DNA of 64,000 nucleotides. It comes from SpSt-539 sp964549445 (lineage in GTDB: Bacteria; Planctomycetota; Phycisphaerae; UBA1845; UTPLA1). This document shows positions 1 through 7,440 of this stretch, one piece after another. The notes below the pieces were generated by a model. It did no database searches and was not told the DNA's origin. It worked only from the letters and a program-made list of their open reading frames with translations. The DNA is taken from NCBI GenBank assembly GCA_964549445.1, contig CAZJVS010000010.1, positions 1-64,000 of the forward strand, given 5' to 3'. The number at the start of each line of letters is the position of its first letter. Positions within the stretch are counted from its first letter, which is position 1. Position numbers and translations under genes: made by a program.

Positions 1-30
1 CTCGCCGAAGGCATCCAGTCCTATCTGTAA
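1..30 (+). CDS. C-terminal tail of a truncated gene, probable ATP-grasp-like paralogue
   Basis: Only the last nine codons and a TAA stop are inside the window (LAEGIQSYL). The tail closely matches the C-terminus of the minus-strand gene at 59566-60408, which ends LAEGIRAYL, and the bases also align. I infer that the cut-off gene is a paralogue of that ATP-grasp-like protein. The rest lies left of the window, so nothing else can be said about it. Confidence 0.5.
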   Translation, partial: LAEGIQSYL

Positions 31-462
31 CGGCCCATCAGAGCACCGGGCGCGACAAGATTATGCGCTTTGTGCGCTTGCACAATTCGCCAACGTCCCG
101 TCGCCCAGAGATTTATGACCTCGGTTTTTGCGCCCGCACAAGACGACATTCTCCCCGAAACGGAGGTCCGCCGGAATCGTTGGCGAGCCGATGCTGTCGA
201 TACTTCGCACGCGGAACACTCGGCGCATCCGCATAATCTTGGCGAGCCCGGTGGTACGGTCCCATCTCCCGTCGGAAGAGGGCGCAGGGTGAGGGCGTCG
301 GCGCAGCAGACACGGGAGAGGGTTAGGGTGAGGGCTGTCAGCGGGCGAATCAGTCGTCGGCCGGCGTGTCCGCCTCTCAACGCGGCCGCGTCGTCGCCGG
401 CCTCCCAAGATCAAAAAACGAAGTTCCGCGTGCTTCGAGCCGTCGCGCCGACAACCGATGCT
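31..462. other. Gene-free stretch between the truncated gene and the lipoprotein array
   Basis: Open frames on both strands cross this stretch, but none has a ribosome binding site, a recognisable protein or the codon bias of the neighbours. It contains a pair of G-rich repeat motifs (279-339). At its right end (437-462) it contains the downstream edge of the tandem-duplication unit that carries the lipoprotein genes. No promoter or terminator could be identified with confidence. Confidence 0.5.
279..339. repeat. Pair of GAGGGTTAGGGTGAGGG-type dispersed repeat motifs
   Basis: A G-rich motif (GGGAGAGGGTTAGGGTGAGG core) lies at about 314-334. A degenerate copy (GGGCGCAGGGTGAGGGCGTC) lies at 279-298. 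From general knowledge, motifs of this type (complement CCCTCACCCTAACCCTCTCC) are scattered through intergenic DNA in many GC-rich bacteria. The two copies are in the same orientation, about 15 bases apart. They are not part of a CRISPR-like array. Confidence 0.45.
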
Positions 463-804
463 TCAAAGATCCGATAGATTCGGATAAATCTGATTAACGC
501 ATTCGGTATGACAGCGATTGCACCAAAAACGCCGATCGTCAAATGGGTCAGGATACAGCTCCGCGCATTTTAGGTCGCCGGCGTCATAGGCCGCCGCCTT
601 CGGGTATCCGCTGAGGCGACGTTCTTCCATCTCTCCAAGAATGCCCCGAATCTCCGCTTCGCTGTAGGAATTCCCTTCGTATTCGCAATCGGCCCGAAGT
701 TCGGCGTTCGGCTGAAGCCGGGGGTCGAGCTGCGTCCCGCATCCCGCAACCACGCCAAACAGCATGCCCAATGAAACAAGTGTTCCCGCCCTGCGTGCAA
801 TCAT
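463..804 (-). CDS. Cys-rich small lipoprotein, copy 1 of a four-gene tandem family
   Basis: This 113-residue protein belongs to no family I recognise. It has a basic N-terminus, a hydrophobic stretch and a lipobox with the acceptor at Cys22, so it is probably a membrane-anchored lipoprotein. The mature part starts GTQLDPRLQP, which is nearly invariant in all four copies, followed by a conserved IRGIL..ME(E)RRL helix. It has five further cysteines (40, 80, 95, 98, 102), the last three forming CxxCxxxC. The start is ATG with GGAG a few bases upstream. Conserved cysteines suggest disulfides or metal binding, which is inference. It is the most diverged copy in the middle section. Confidence 0.8.
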   Translation of the reverse strand: MIARRAGTLVSLGMLFGVVAGCGTQLDPRLQPNAELRADCEYEGNSYSEAEIRGILGEMEERRLSGYPKAAAYDAGDLKCAELYPDPFDDRRFWCNRCHTECVNQIYPNLSDL

Positions 805-899
805 CTATGACTCCAATAAGACGCCAATTCGCATCCCGTACCACGAGTCGTCTTCCATTGGCGCGCAGCGTTCAACGCCGCCACGCCGACAACCGCTGC

Positions 900-1229
900 C
901 TAAAACGGAGACGTGAACACCTGGGTAACGCAGACGCTATGGCAGCCATAGCAATCATTGCGATCGTCGGCGTTCTGATACTCCTGGTTGCAGATTGGCA
1001 GGTATGCGTTGTATTCGTCGTCAATCGTGGCGCCCATCAGGCGACGCTCTTCGATCGCCGCAAGAATGCCCCGAATCTTTTCGTCGCTGTAGGCGACGCC
1101 ATCGACCACGCACTTCTCGCGGAGGTCGTCGTTGGGCTGAAGCCGTGGGTCCAGCCTCGTCCCGCACCCCGCAATCACGCCGCACAACATGACCAATGAA
1201 ACGAGTGTTCCCGCCCTGCGTGAAATCAT
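900..1229 (-). CDS. Cys-rich small lipoprotein, copy 2 of the tandem family
   Basis: This 109-residue paralogue has the same plan. It has a lipobox ending AGC at residue 22, then GTRLDPRLQP, a conserved IRGIL.AIEERRL helix near residues 53-64, a lone Cys on each side of the helix, and a terminal CYGCHSVC cluster. The start is ATG with GGAG upstream. The loop between the helix and the Cys cluster varies strongly from copy to copy while the ends stay fixed. That pattern would fit diversifying function or relaxed constraint in the middle. The function is unknown. Confidence 0.8.
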   Translation of the reverse strand: MISRRAGTLVSLVMLCGVIAGCGTRLDPRLQPNDDLREKCVVDGVAYSDEKIRGILAAIEERRLMGATIDDEYNAYLPICNQEYQNADDRNDCYGCHSVCVTQVFTSPF

Positions 1230-1327
1230 TCTCCACTCCAGAGAGGTCCATTGAATCTCATCCCGTCAAACGAATGCTACACCTGCGGCGCGCGGCGTTA
1301 CGAGCCGTCACGCCGACAAAGGACGCC

Positions 1328-1651
1328 TCAAAAAGCCCCGTACACCTGCTTGATGCATGCGGAACGACAGTCTTCGCAATCGCCCTGATCCTCGATCGCC
1401 TGATATTGCTGGGCGCATCGCGCCTCGTACGTGTCAAACTCGTCCTGACTCGTACCGCCCCGCAGGCGCCGCTCTTCAATCTCCGCCAGGATGCCCCGAA
1501 TCTGATCGTCGCTGGCCGTGCCGTGAATGGTGCACCGGTCCCGCAGGTTGGCGTTGGGTTGAAGCCGCGGGTCCAGTTGCGTCCCGCATCCCGCAACCAT
1601 GCCAAGCAACATGCCCAATGAAACGACTGTTCCCACCGTTCGTGCAATCAT
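1328..1651 (-). CDS. Cys-rich small lipoprotein, copy 3 of the tandem family
   Basis: The protein is about 107 residues. A longer frame begins at a TTG four codons upstream, but GGAG sits seven bases before the ATG at 1651, so the ATG is the better start. It has a lipobox (AGC), then GTQLDPRLQP, IRGILAEIEERRL and a terminal CEDCRSAC cluster. Its histidine after the second cluster Cys is replaced by Arg, unlike the CxxCH seen in copies 1, 2 and 4. A haem-binding role for CxxCH is therefore not supported across the family. The function is unknown. Confidence 0.78.
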   Translation of the reverse strand: MIARTVGTVVSLGMLLGMVAGCGTQLDPRLQPNANLRDRCTIHGTASDDQIRGILAEIEERRLRGGTSQDEFDTYEARCAQQYQAIEDQGDCEDCRSACIKQVYGAF

Positions 1652-1740
1652 TTTCAACTCCAAAGAATCCGCTGGATCTCATCCCGCCGCACGAGTCGAT
1701 CGCCGATGAATGTCCCGTCCGCGCAGCGCCGCTCAGACTC

Positions 1741-2082
1741 TCATGGCCCATCGAGCGGGTTGATATCGTACACCTGGTTAATGCATGCGGTATGACAGAA
1801 ACGGCAGTCAAATTGATCTAAGGACTTCTGAAAATCCTGGTTGCATTGAAGATAGAAGACGTCATAGGCATCCAACTGCCGGGTACCCTGCAGGCGACGC
1901 TGTTCAATCTTCGCAAGAATGCCCCGAATCTGGTCGTCGCTGAGGGTCTTACCACCCATCTCGCAAGACTCGCGCAGGTCAGCGGTAGGTTGAAGCCGCG
2001 GGTCGAGTTGCGTCCCGCATCCCGAAATCACGCCAATCAGCATGCCCAATGAAACGACTGTCCCCGCCCTGCGTGCAATCAT
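1741..2082 (-). CDS. Cys-rich small lipoprotein, copy 4 of the tandem family
   Basis: The protein is about 113 residues and is the first gene in transcription order. The ATG at 2082 follows GGAG by seven bases. A TTG four codons earlier is the alternative start. It has a lipobox ending SGC, then GTQLDPRLQP, IRGILAKIEQRRL and a terminal CRFCHTAC cluster. Its leader is almost identical to that of copy 3, so copies 3 and 4 look like the most recent duplication. The function is unknown, and there is no enzyme or secretion gene next to the array to give context. Confidence 0.8.
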   Translation of the reverse strand: MIARRAGTVVSLGMLIGVISGCGTQLDPRLQPTADLRESCEMGGKTLSDDQIRGILAKIEQRRLQGTRQLDAYDVFYLQCNQDFQKSLDQFDCRFCHTACINQVYDINPLDGP

Positions 2083-2647
2083 TTTCAACTCCAAAGAATC
2101 CGTTGGATCTCATCCCATCGAGCGAGTCTAACACCAATGGCCCTCCGGCTACAACGGACAAACTCGACGCGCGGCCGCGGAACGCTGGCCACTCTTTACC
2201 TCAGAGAAATCGCGGAGCCCCGGCCCACCGGGCATCTCCGCGCCAAACGAACACCCAAGCCGCCTCAGCGGCGTTGCGCGCATGCAACGCACCGGCGGCC
2301 CCGGAGATTCCGCGCCATGAATGGCGACAGTCCATCTATGCCGCCGAGGCAATCTGCGATGCATCGCCAAGTAACGCCAAGCACCGCCCTCAAATCAAAT
2401 CCCGCCGCCATCCCTCCACCCGACCACGGTGCAAATTCTCACCGTTCCAACTTTCTCAGCATCCTCAAGTCTCATGCCCCCAGACTGACGGTCGGTCACC
2501 TGGACTCAGTCCCAGCGCTCCCAATCCTTCGCCAATCCGAAATTCTCACCGTTCCAACTTTCTGGCAGGCCCCGTTCCAACCCGCCCCTTCCACCCGCCC
2601 ATCGGCTACACTTCCTGCCAACCGGACCACCAGGAGGAGCGTTCCGC
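2083..2647. other. Gene-free stretch between lipoprotein array and phoH
   Basis: There is no convincing gene here. Open frames on both strands lack ribosome binding sites and recognisable sequence. The segment should hold the promoter of the leftward lipoprotein array and that of the rightward phoH gene, but no clear -35/-10 pair stands out. It contains a perfect 24-base direct repeat (2433-2456 and 2540-2563). The last 20 bases carry AGGAGG, the likely ribosome binding site of phoH. Confidence 0.5.
2433..2563. repeat. Perfect 24-base direct repeat, two copies
   Basis: The sequence starting AAATTCTCACCGTTCCAACT and ending TTCT occurs at 2433-2456 and again at 2540-2563, 107 bases apart in the same orientation. 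The intervening bases are not repeated. It could be a duplicated regulatory element upstream of phoH or a dispersed genomic repeat. Two copies are too few to decide. Confidence 0.7.
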
Positions 2648-3592
2648 TTGGACCTCGTCATCACCCTGCCCGACCCCGAATTGCGGCTCGCCCTCTTCGG
2701 CCCCCAGGACCGCCACCTGCGACACATCCGCGACGCTCTCGGGATCAAAATCATCGCCCGCGACGCCGATCTCAAGCTCTCCGGCGAGCCGGAGGCGGTC
2801 ACCAAGGCCGCCGTTCTCATCGAGCAGCTCCAGCAGACTGCCCGCGAGCACGGCCACGTCCGCGACGAAGACATCGACCGCCAGCTTGCACTCGCGGACC
2901 ACCCGCCTGTCGAAGGCGGTTCCGGCGAGATCGAAGTCTTCCGCCGCGACGTCCGCGTTATCGCCCGCACCGAGGGCCAGCAGCGCTATCTCGACGCGGC
3001 CCTCGCCCACGACCTCACCTTCTGCGTCGGCCCGGCCGGCACCGGCAAGACCTATCTGGCCGTCGCGCTCGCCCTGTCGCTTCTCAAGCGCGGCAAGCTC
3101 AAGCGGATCGTCCTCGCCCGGCCAGCGGTCGAGGCCGGCGAAAAGCTCGGCTTCCTGCCCGGCGACATGCAGGCCAAGGTCAATCCCTACCTGCGGCCGC
3201 TCTTCGACGCGATGAACGACATGATGGACTTCGACCAAATCAAGCGCATGATCGCGAACGATGTGATCGAGGTCTCGCCGCTCGCGTTCATGCGCGGCCG
3301 GACGCTCAACAGCGCCGCGATCATCCTCGACGAGGCCCAGAACACGACCGTGCCCCAGATGCTGATGTTCCTGACCCGCATGGGCCACCACAGCAAGATG
3401 ATCGTCACCGGCGACGACAGCCAGATCGACCTCGACCGCCGCGAGCGCTCCGGCCTGACGGACGCCGTGGCGCGTCTCGGCCGGCTTTCCGGAATCGCGA
3501 TCGTCCGCCTCGATCGCTCCGACATCGTGCGTCACGAGCTGGTCGCCCACATCGTCGAGGCGTACCACGGCGCCGACACGCGAGGTCAGTGA
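2648..3592 (+). CDS. phoH: PhoH family ATPase (YbeZ-type)
   Basis: This 314-residue protein is close to the family's usual length. It has a KH-like N-terminal segment (about residues 12-62), then a P-loop domain with Walker A GPAGTGKT (128-135), Walker B IILDEAQN (223-230) and the family motif GDDSQIDL (253-260). PhoH/YbeZ proteins are cytoplasmic ATPases linked to RNA metabolism and ribosome maturation, usually next to ybeY. No ybeY is adjacent here. The start is TTG with AGGAGG about 11 bases upstream, and no ATG or GTG fits better. The gene converges on tsaD with 20 bases between stops, including a run of nine Gs (3604-3612). Confidence 0.93.
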   Translation: MDLVITLPDPELRLALFGPQDRHLRHIRDALGIKIIARDADLKLSGEPEAVTKAAVLIEQLQQTAREHGHVRDEDIDRQLALADHPPVEGGSGEIEVFRRDVRVIARTEGQQRYLDAALAHDLTFCVGPAGTGKTYLAVALALSLLKRGKLKRIVLARPAVEAGEKLGFLPGDMQAKVNPYLRPLFDAMNDMMDFDQIKRMIANDVIEVSPLAFMRGRTLNSAAIILDEAQNTTVPQMLMFLTRMGHHSKMIVTGDDSQIDLDRRERSGLTDAVARLGRLSGIAIVRLDRSDIVRHELVAHIVEAYHGADTRGQ

Positions 3593-3612
3593 GCGTTTCA
3601 GGCGGGGGGGGG

Positions 3613-4650
3613 TTAACTTCGAACAGGGATGGGGTCGCCGCTGGCGGACGCGGACAGATCGAGACCGCTGACGTGGCCGCGTTGGAGCAGGTGAAATCCG
3701 TGCGCGGCGATCATCGCGGCGTTGTCGGTGCAGTAGGCAGGGGGAGTCAGATGGAGCGAGATGCCGCGTGTTGCGCACTCGGCCGCCAGTCGCTCGCGCA
3801 GCAGTGAGTTCGCCGCCACGCCGCCGCCGACCACGACGCGCATCACGCCGGCCAGCGCGGCCGCGTGCATCGTCTTGGCGACGAGCACGTCGACCACGGC
3901 CGCCGAGAAGCTGGCGCACAGGTCGGCGATGTCCTGCGGACTCAGCTTTTCGAGCCCGCCGGTCGTCTTGCTCGGGCCGTGCACCTGGTACAACACGGCG
4001 GTCTTCAGGCCGGAGAAGGAAAAATCGAGCGATCCCGGCTCGAGCATCGTCCGCGGCAGCTTGTGGCGGCTCGCGTCACCCTGCTTCGCCAGCCGATCGA
4101 CCACGGGCCCGCCGGGGTAGCCGAGGTTCAGGATCGCGGCCACCTTGTCGAACGCCTCGCCCGCTGCGTCGTCGATCGTCGCGCCCAGCAGGGTGATGTC
4201 GTCAAAGTCGCGGACGTGAAACAGCGACGTGTGGCCGCCGGAAACGACCAGGGCGACGGCAGGCCAGATCGACTCGGGGCCATCGATCGCGGCGCTGGTG
4301 GCGTGTGCGTGAATGTGGTTGACGGCGATGAGCGGCCGATTCCACGCCCACGCCAGTGTCTTGGCCGCCGTGACGCCGACGAGCAGCGCGCCGATCAGCC
4401 CCGGTGCATGCGTGACCGCGATCGCGTCGATGTCTTGCGCGGTAACGCCCGCCTCGTCGATTGCGGCGTTGATGAGCCCGTCGAGCCGCTCGATGTGCGC
4501 CCGTGAGGCGATCTCCGGAACCACGCCGCCATATTTGGCGTGCAAATCGTACTGGGTCGCGATGAGATTGCTGCGGACTTGGCGTCCGTCGGCGACGATC
4601 GCGGCCGACGTCTCATCGCACGAGGTCTCGATGCCGAGGACGAGCGTCAT
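3613..4650 (-). CDS. tsaD: tRNA N6-adenosine threonylcarbamoyltransferase TsaD
   Basis: TsaD transfers the threonylcarbamoyl group to A37 of ANN-decoding tRNAs, working with TsaB, TsaE and TsaC. The 345-residue product starts MTLVLGIETSCDETS. The HxxxH metal ligands are His112 and His116, the third ligand Asp309 is in TDNAAMIA, and the ASKHA nucleotide-binding loops VVSGGHTS and VGGGVAAN are intact. A longer frame extends 86 codons upstream but is only the shadow of the S41 protease gene. The ATG overlaps that gene's TGA (ATGA), indicating translational coupling. Its partner tsaB is at 28126-28884. Confidence 0.97.
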   Translation of the reverse strand: MTLVLGIETSCDETSAAIVADGRQVRSNLIATQYDLHAKYGGVVPEIASRAHIERLDGLINAAIDEAGVTAQDIDAIAVTHAPGLIGALLVGVTAAKTLAWAWNRPLIAVNHIHAHATSAAIDGPESIWPAVALVVSGGHTSLFHVRDFDDITLLGATIDDAAGEAFDKVAAILNLGYPGGPVVDRLAKQGDASRHKLPRTMLEPGSLDFSFSGLKTAVLYQVHGPSKTTGGLEKLSPQDIADLCASFSAAVVDVLVAKTMHAAALAGVMRVVVGGGVAANSLLRERLAAECATRGISLHLTPPAYCTDNAAMIAAHGFHLLQRGHVSGLDLSASASGDPIPVRS

Positions 4651-6077
4651 GGATGTCTGGCCGGGCGGACTGCGTCGCGAGTGGCGTGCGTCGCGCCGTC
4701 GGTCAGGGACAGCGACTGCGGACCCGGCGGCTTGCGAAGCAGCTGGTACGCCGCGTCGAGCTGCGGGTCCTCGGCCAGCAGGTGTTCCAGGGCGAGCTCG
4801 TCGGCGGACGGCTGCGTCGTCGCGGGCGAGTCGGCGGTTCGCGTGGTGGGATCGCCGCCTAATTCCTCCTCGGGCTCGGCGCCGGCGAGATACCACGCTT
4901 CGAGCCAACGGGCCCGCTGCGGCTCATCGAGCTTGACGACCACGTCCGGGTCGACGCCCCAGAGCGCATCGGACGATGCGCCGCGCGGCTTTTGAATGCA
5001 CCGCCCGCTCGGCAGAAAGTAGAAGCCGGTTGTCAGCTTGAGGGCCGTTCCGCCGTCTTCGAGCGGGATCAGTTCCTGGACGCTGCCTTTGCCGTAGGTC
5101 CGCTCGCCGACGACGACGGCGCGCTTGTGATCGCGCAGGGCTCCGGCCACGATCTCGGCGGCGCTGGCGGTCATGCGATCGACCAATACTACGACGCGGA
5201 ACGGCGGGTAGGTGTCCTCGTGCTGGGCCGACCATTCACGTGCGTCGGTTTTCGGGCCGCGGACGGCCACGATCGGCCCGGAATCGAGAAACTTGTCGGC
5301 GATGTCAATCGCGGTTCGCAGCAGCCCGCCCGTGTTTTCGCGGAGGTCGAGAATGAGCGACGTCATGCCGCGTTCAATCAGCGGCGAGACGACCGAATCG
5401 AGCTGGTGGACCGCGCTCGGCATAAACTTCACCAGCCGCACGTAGGCGATGTGGTTTCGCTCGTCGAGCCAGTAGCGCCAACTTCCGTCCGGCCGGCGAG
5501 ACCAGCCGCGGACTGGATTGACCTCGATGATCTCTCGCGCGATCCGCACCGGCCGTACGTGGCCCGCGTGGTCGCGGACCTCGAGGTTGACATAGGTACC
5601 CGGCGGACCGCTGAGGCGGTTGACGCCATCCACGAGGCCGAGAACCGATGCCTTGATGTTGTCGATCGAGACGATGATCTCGCCGGGTCGGATGTTGGAC
5701 TTGGCGGCGGGACTGCCGCGAATGCGGGACAGGACGCGCAAGCCCTCCGGCACGGCCAGGACGTCGACGCCAACGCCGCCAAAGACACCTTCGGTCTGCT
5801 TCTTGAACTCGGGATAGGTCTCGCGGTCGAGGTACATCGCGTAAGGGTCGTCCATGGCGCGAATCATCGCGTCGATGCCGGCCCGGGCCGCCGCCGAGGA
5901 GAGCTGGGCATCGTCGATCGGATCGGCCGACCGCTTGAGGATCGTGGCCCGCACGTCGAGCAGCGGCCCGAGTGCGACAAAGAGCTCGTCGCGGCCGGCG
6001 ATGGTCTGGGGCATTCGCCAGAACAGCAGGGCGATCAAGGCGACAACGAGAATCCAGGCAAGATTGCGTTTGGGCAT
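4647..6077 (-). CDS. S41 family C-terminal processing peptidase
   Basis: This 476-residue protein is anchored by an N-terminal membrane segment (about 6-21), so the protease should lie in the periplasm. A PDZ domain spans about 96-180. The S41 catalytic core carries the substrate loop DLRENTGG (244-251), nucleophile Ser305 in MTASAAE and general base Lys330 in TYGKGS. CtpA/Prc enzymes cut proteins near the C-terminus. The tail after residue 400 is low in complexity and rich in Thr, Pro and Glu. It overlaps tsaD by four bases. The likely promoter lies in the divergent gap 6078-6207, but I could not place it. Confidence 0.93.
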   Translation of the reverse strand: MPKRNLAWILVVALIALLFWRMPQTIAGRDELFVALGPLLDVRATILKRSADPIDDAQLSSAAARAGIDAMIRAMDDPYAMYLDRETYPEFKKQTEGVFGGVGVDVLAVPEGLRVLSRIRGSPAAKSNIRPGEIIVSIDNIKASVLGLVDGVNRLSGPPGTYVNLEVRDHAGHVRPVRIAREIIEVNPVRGWSRRPDGSWRYWLDERNHIAYVRLVKFMPSAVHQLDSVVSPLIERGMTSLILDLRENTGGLLRTAIDIADKFLDSGPIVAVRGPKTDAREWSAQHEDTYPPFRVVVLVDRMTASAAEIVAGALRDHKRAVVVGERTYGKGSVQELIPLEDGGTALKLTTGFYFLPSGRCIQKPRGASSDALWGVDPDVVVKLDEPQRARWLEAWYLAGAEPEEELGGDPTTRTADSPATTQPSADELALEHLLAEDPQLDAAYQLLRKPPGPQSLSLTDGATHATRDAVRPARHP

Positions 6078-6207
6078 GGGTGTCCAGTGCGGCCGGTCGA
6101 CCCCGGCGAGAGGATTGTAACGGTTGTGCGGAGGCGACGAAATGCAGCCCCGACTGTCGGCGTAGGGCGAAATCGGTTAGATTGACGCCAGAAGACGGGA
6201 GAAACGC

Positions 6208-6393
6208 ATGCACGAACACGCCCATCCGCCGCAACACCACACGTCGGGAACAAAGCACAAACCGGTGGTGCTGGTGGTCGCCGTCGTCCTGATGATCGTG
6301 GCGATGCTGATGTACGTCATGTCGGAAGACGAGGCGCTTCCTCCGGGCTCTAAGGCACCGACGCAGGCGATGCCCGCGGCACCGGGCGGATGA
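6208..6393 (+). CDS. Small single-pass membrane protein
   Basis: This 61-residue protein has a His-rich N-terminus, one hydrophobic helix (about residues 19-37) and a Pro/Ala-rich tail. GGGAGA lies a few bases before the ATG, supporting translation. I do not recognise a family. It precedes the acyltransferase gene by 67 bases in the same direction and may belong to the same envelope cluster. The assignment rests on the ribosome binding site and the clean transmembrane segment. Confidence 0.6.
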   Translation: MHEHAHPPQHHTSGTKHKPVVLVVAVVLMIVAMLMYVMSEDEALPPGSKAPTQAMPAAPGG

Positions 6394-6460
6394 CGAATCG
6401 TCCGGGTGGGCGAATGGCTCGCGTGGAAGAAGCGACTCTGTCGAGGTATACTTTGCCTCG

Positions 6461-7429
6461 ATGGAAAGTTCGCCGGCCCTGTCTCAGTCCACCCCCCGCG
6501 GCGACGCCGCCGTTCGCAGCGACGAGCGCGTCGACCGACCGTTGCCGTTTCTGACGCGAGTCAAATTCGACCTGGTGCGGGGTTTCCTCTCCGCGTGGAT
6601 GAAGTGCTTTTCGCTGACGGGGTTATACAAACTTGGGAAATTCTTCGGGACGTGTGAATACCTGCTGGACTATCACCGGCGGCGGCGCGTGGGCGCCAAG
6701 TTGGCGCAGATTTTCCCTGAGGGGCTGAGGACGCGCCAACGCCGGCTGATGACCTGGCGATATTTCTGTCGCATTCGCTGCGACAAGATGCTCTACCTAA
6801 TTCTCGACAAGGTCCCGCGCGAAAAGCTGCTGAAGCGCATCCGCTGGCACGGTCGCGAGCACCTCGCGATGGCCCAGGAGCGCGGCAAGGGCTCATACGT
6901 CATGCTCGCCCACTACGGCTCGCACCACGTGGCGGGATTCATGTTGGCGCTGCTGGGCTACCAGGTTTCGGGCGTGCGCGATCCGAAGGAAGCGCCGCTG
7001 CGGCGCTACATTCAGGAGAAGTTCACGCAGACTTTCCCGGAGGCATCGGCGGTTCGCGTTTACTACGCCGATACGTTTCCGCGAATGTTCTACCGCGAGT
7101 TTCAAGAGAACGGCATTCTCTGCAGCGCGCTGGATATCGACCGGTTTCGCGGGGCGCAGCTCAAGACCTGCCCGGTGCGGATTTTTGGCGAGCAGCGCGA
7201 GTTCCTGACCGGGACGTTGCAGATCGCCCTGCGGTGCGGCGCGTCGGTCATGCAGGGCTTTGTCATCTCGCGGAAGAATTACTATTACCGCTGGGAGCTG
7301 TCACCGCCGCTGATCGATCCCGCCCGGGGTCGTGACGAGCCGGAGATCGTTGCCGAAGTCATGCAGAAGTACGCCGACGGCATTGAGCGGCACGCACGAC
7401 AACACCCCGATCACCTCATGAAGATCTGA
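6461..7429 (+). CDS. LPLAT superfamily acyltransferase (LpxL/HtrB-like)
   Basis: This 322-residue protein resembles lipid A late acyltransferases. It has a basic N-terminal region, an amphipathic/hydrophobic segment (about 38-62) and the core motif LAHYGSHH at about 149-156, where LpxL-type enzymes have H-x4-(D/E). Here the acidic residue appears replaced by His156, although the catalytic His151 is present. Later segments (SALDIDRFRG, IFGEQREFLTG) match the family's second and third blocks. It probably acylates a glycolipid at the inner membrane. The following membrane protein starts 11 bases after its stop. Confidence 0.75.
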   Translation: MESSPALSQSTPRGDAAVRSDERVDRPLPFLTRVKFDLVRGFLSAWMKCFSLTGLYKLGKFFGTCEYLLDYHRRRRVGAKLAQIFPEGLRTRQRRLMTWRYFCRIRCDKMLYLILDKVPREKLLKRIRWHGREHLAMAQERGKGSYVMLAHYGSHHVAGFMLALLGYQVSGVRDPKEAPLRRYIQEKFTQTFPEASAVRVYYADTFPRMFYREFQENGILCSALDIDRFRGAQLKTCPVRIFGEQREFLTGTLQIALRCGASVMQGFVISRKNYYYRWELSPPLIDPARGRDEPEIVAEVMQKYADGIERHARQHPDHLMKI

Positions 7430-7440
7430 CGGAGGCGACG

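Larger units (their letters stand above)
437..2130 (-). repeat. Tandem duplication array of four lipoprotein units
   Basis: Four units of about 340-440 bases each carry one lipoprotein gene. Similarity extends outside the coding parts. A leader matching ACTCCAAAGAATCC followed by TGGATCTCATCCC (plus-strand sense) abuts the start of the two right-hand genes, with diverged forms before the other two. A 3' flank resembling CGCCGACAACCGATGCTTCA carries or adjoins the stop codons near 447-466, 886-902 and 1311-1330. This pattern indicates segmental tandem duplication that included the upstream region, so each copy may keep its own translation and perhaps promoter signals. Confidence 0.75.

Noticed and set aside
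70..477. 135-codon plus-strand frame in the left gap
   Set aside because: It has no ribosome binding site or homology, and it includes the G-rich repeat and the edge of the duplication unit.
437..2130. CxxCH in lipoprotein C-termini considered as haem-binding
   Set aside because: Copy 3 has CxxCR and the spacing CxxCxxxC fits disulfide or metal clusters better than a c-type haem site.
3604..3612. Run of nine Gs between phoH and tsaD, considered as a phase-variation tract
   Set aside because: It lies outside both coding regions, immediately after the tsaD stop, so slippage would not change a reading frame.
2137..3807. 556-codon frame spanning phoH
   Set aside because: It is rich in Arg and Pro, out of frame with PhoH, and is a shadow of the true gene and its leader.
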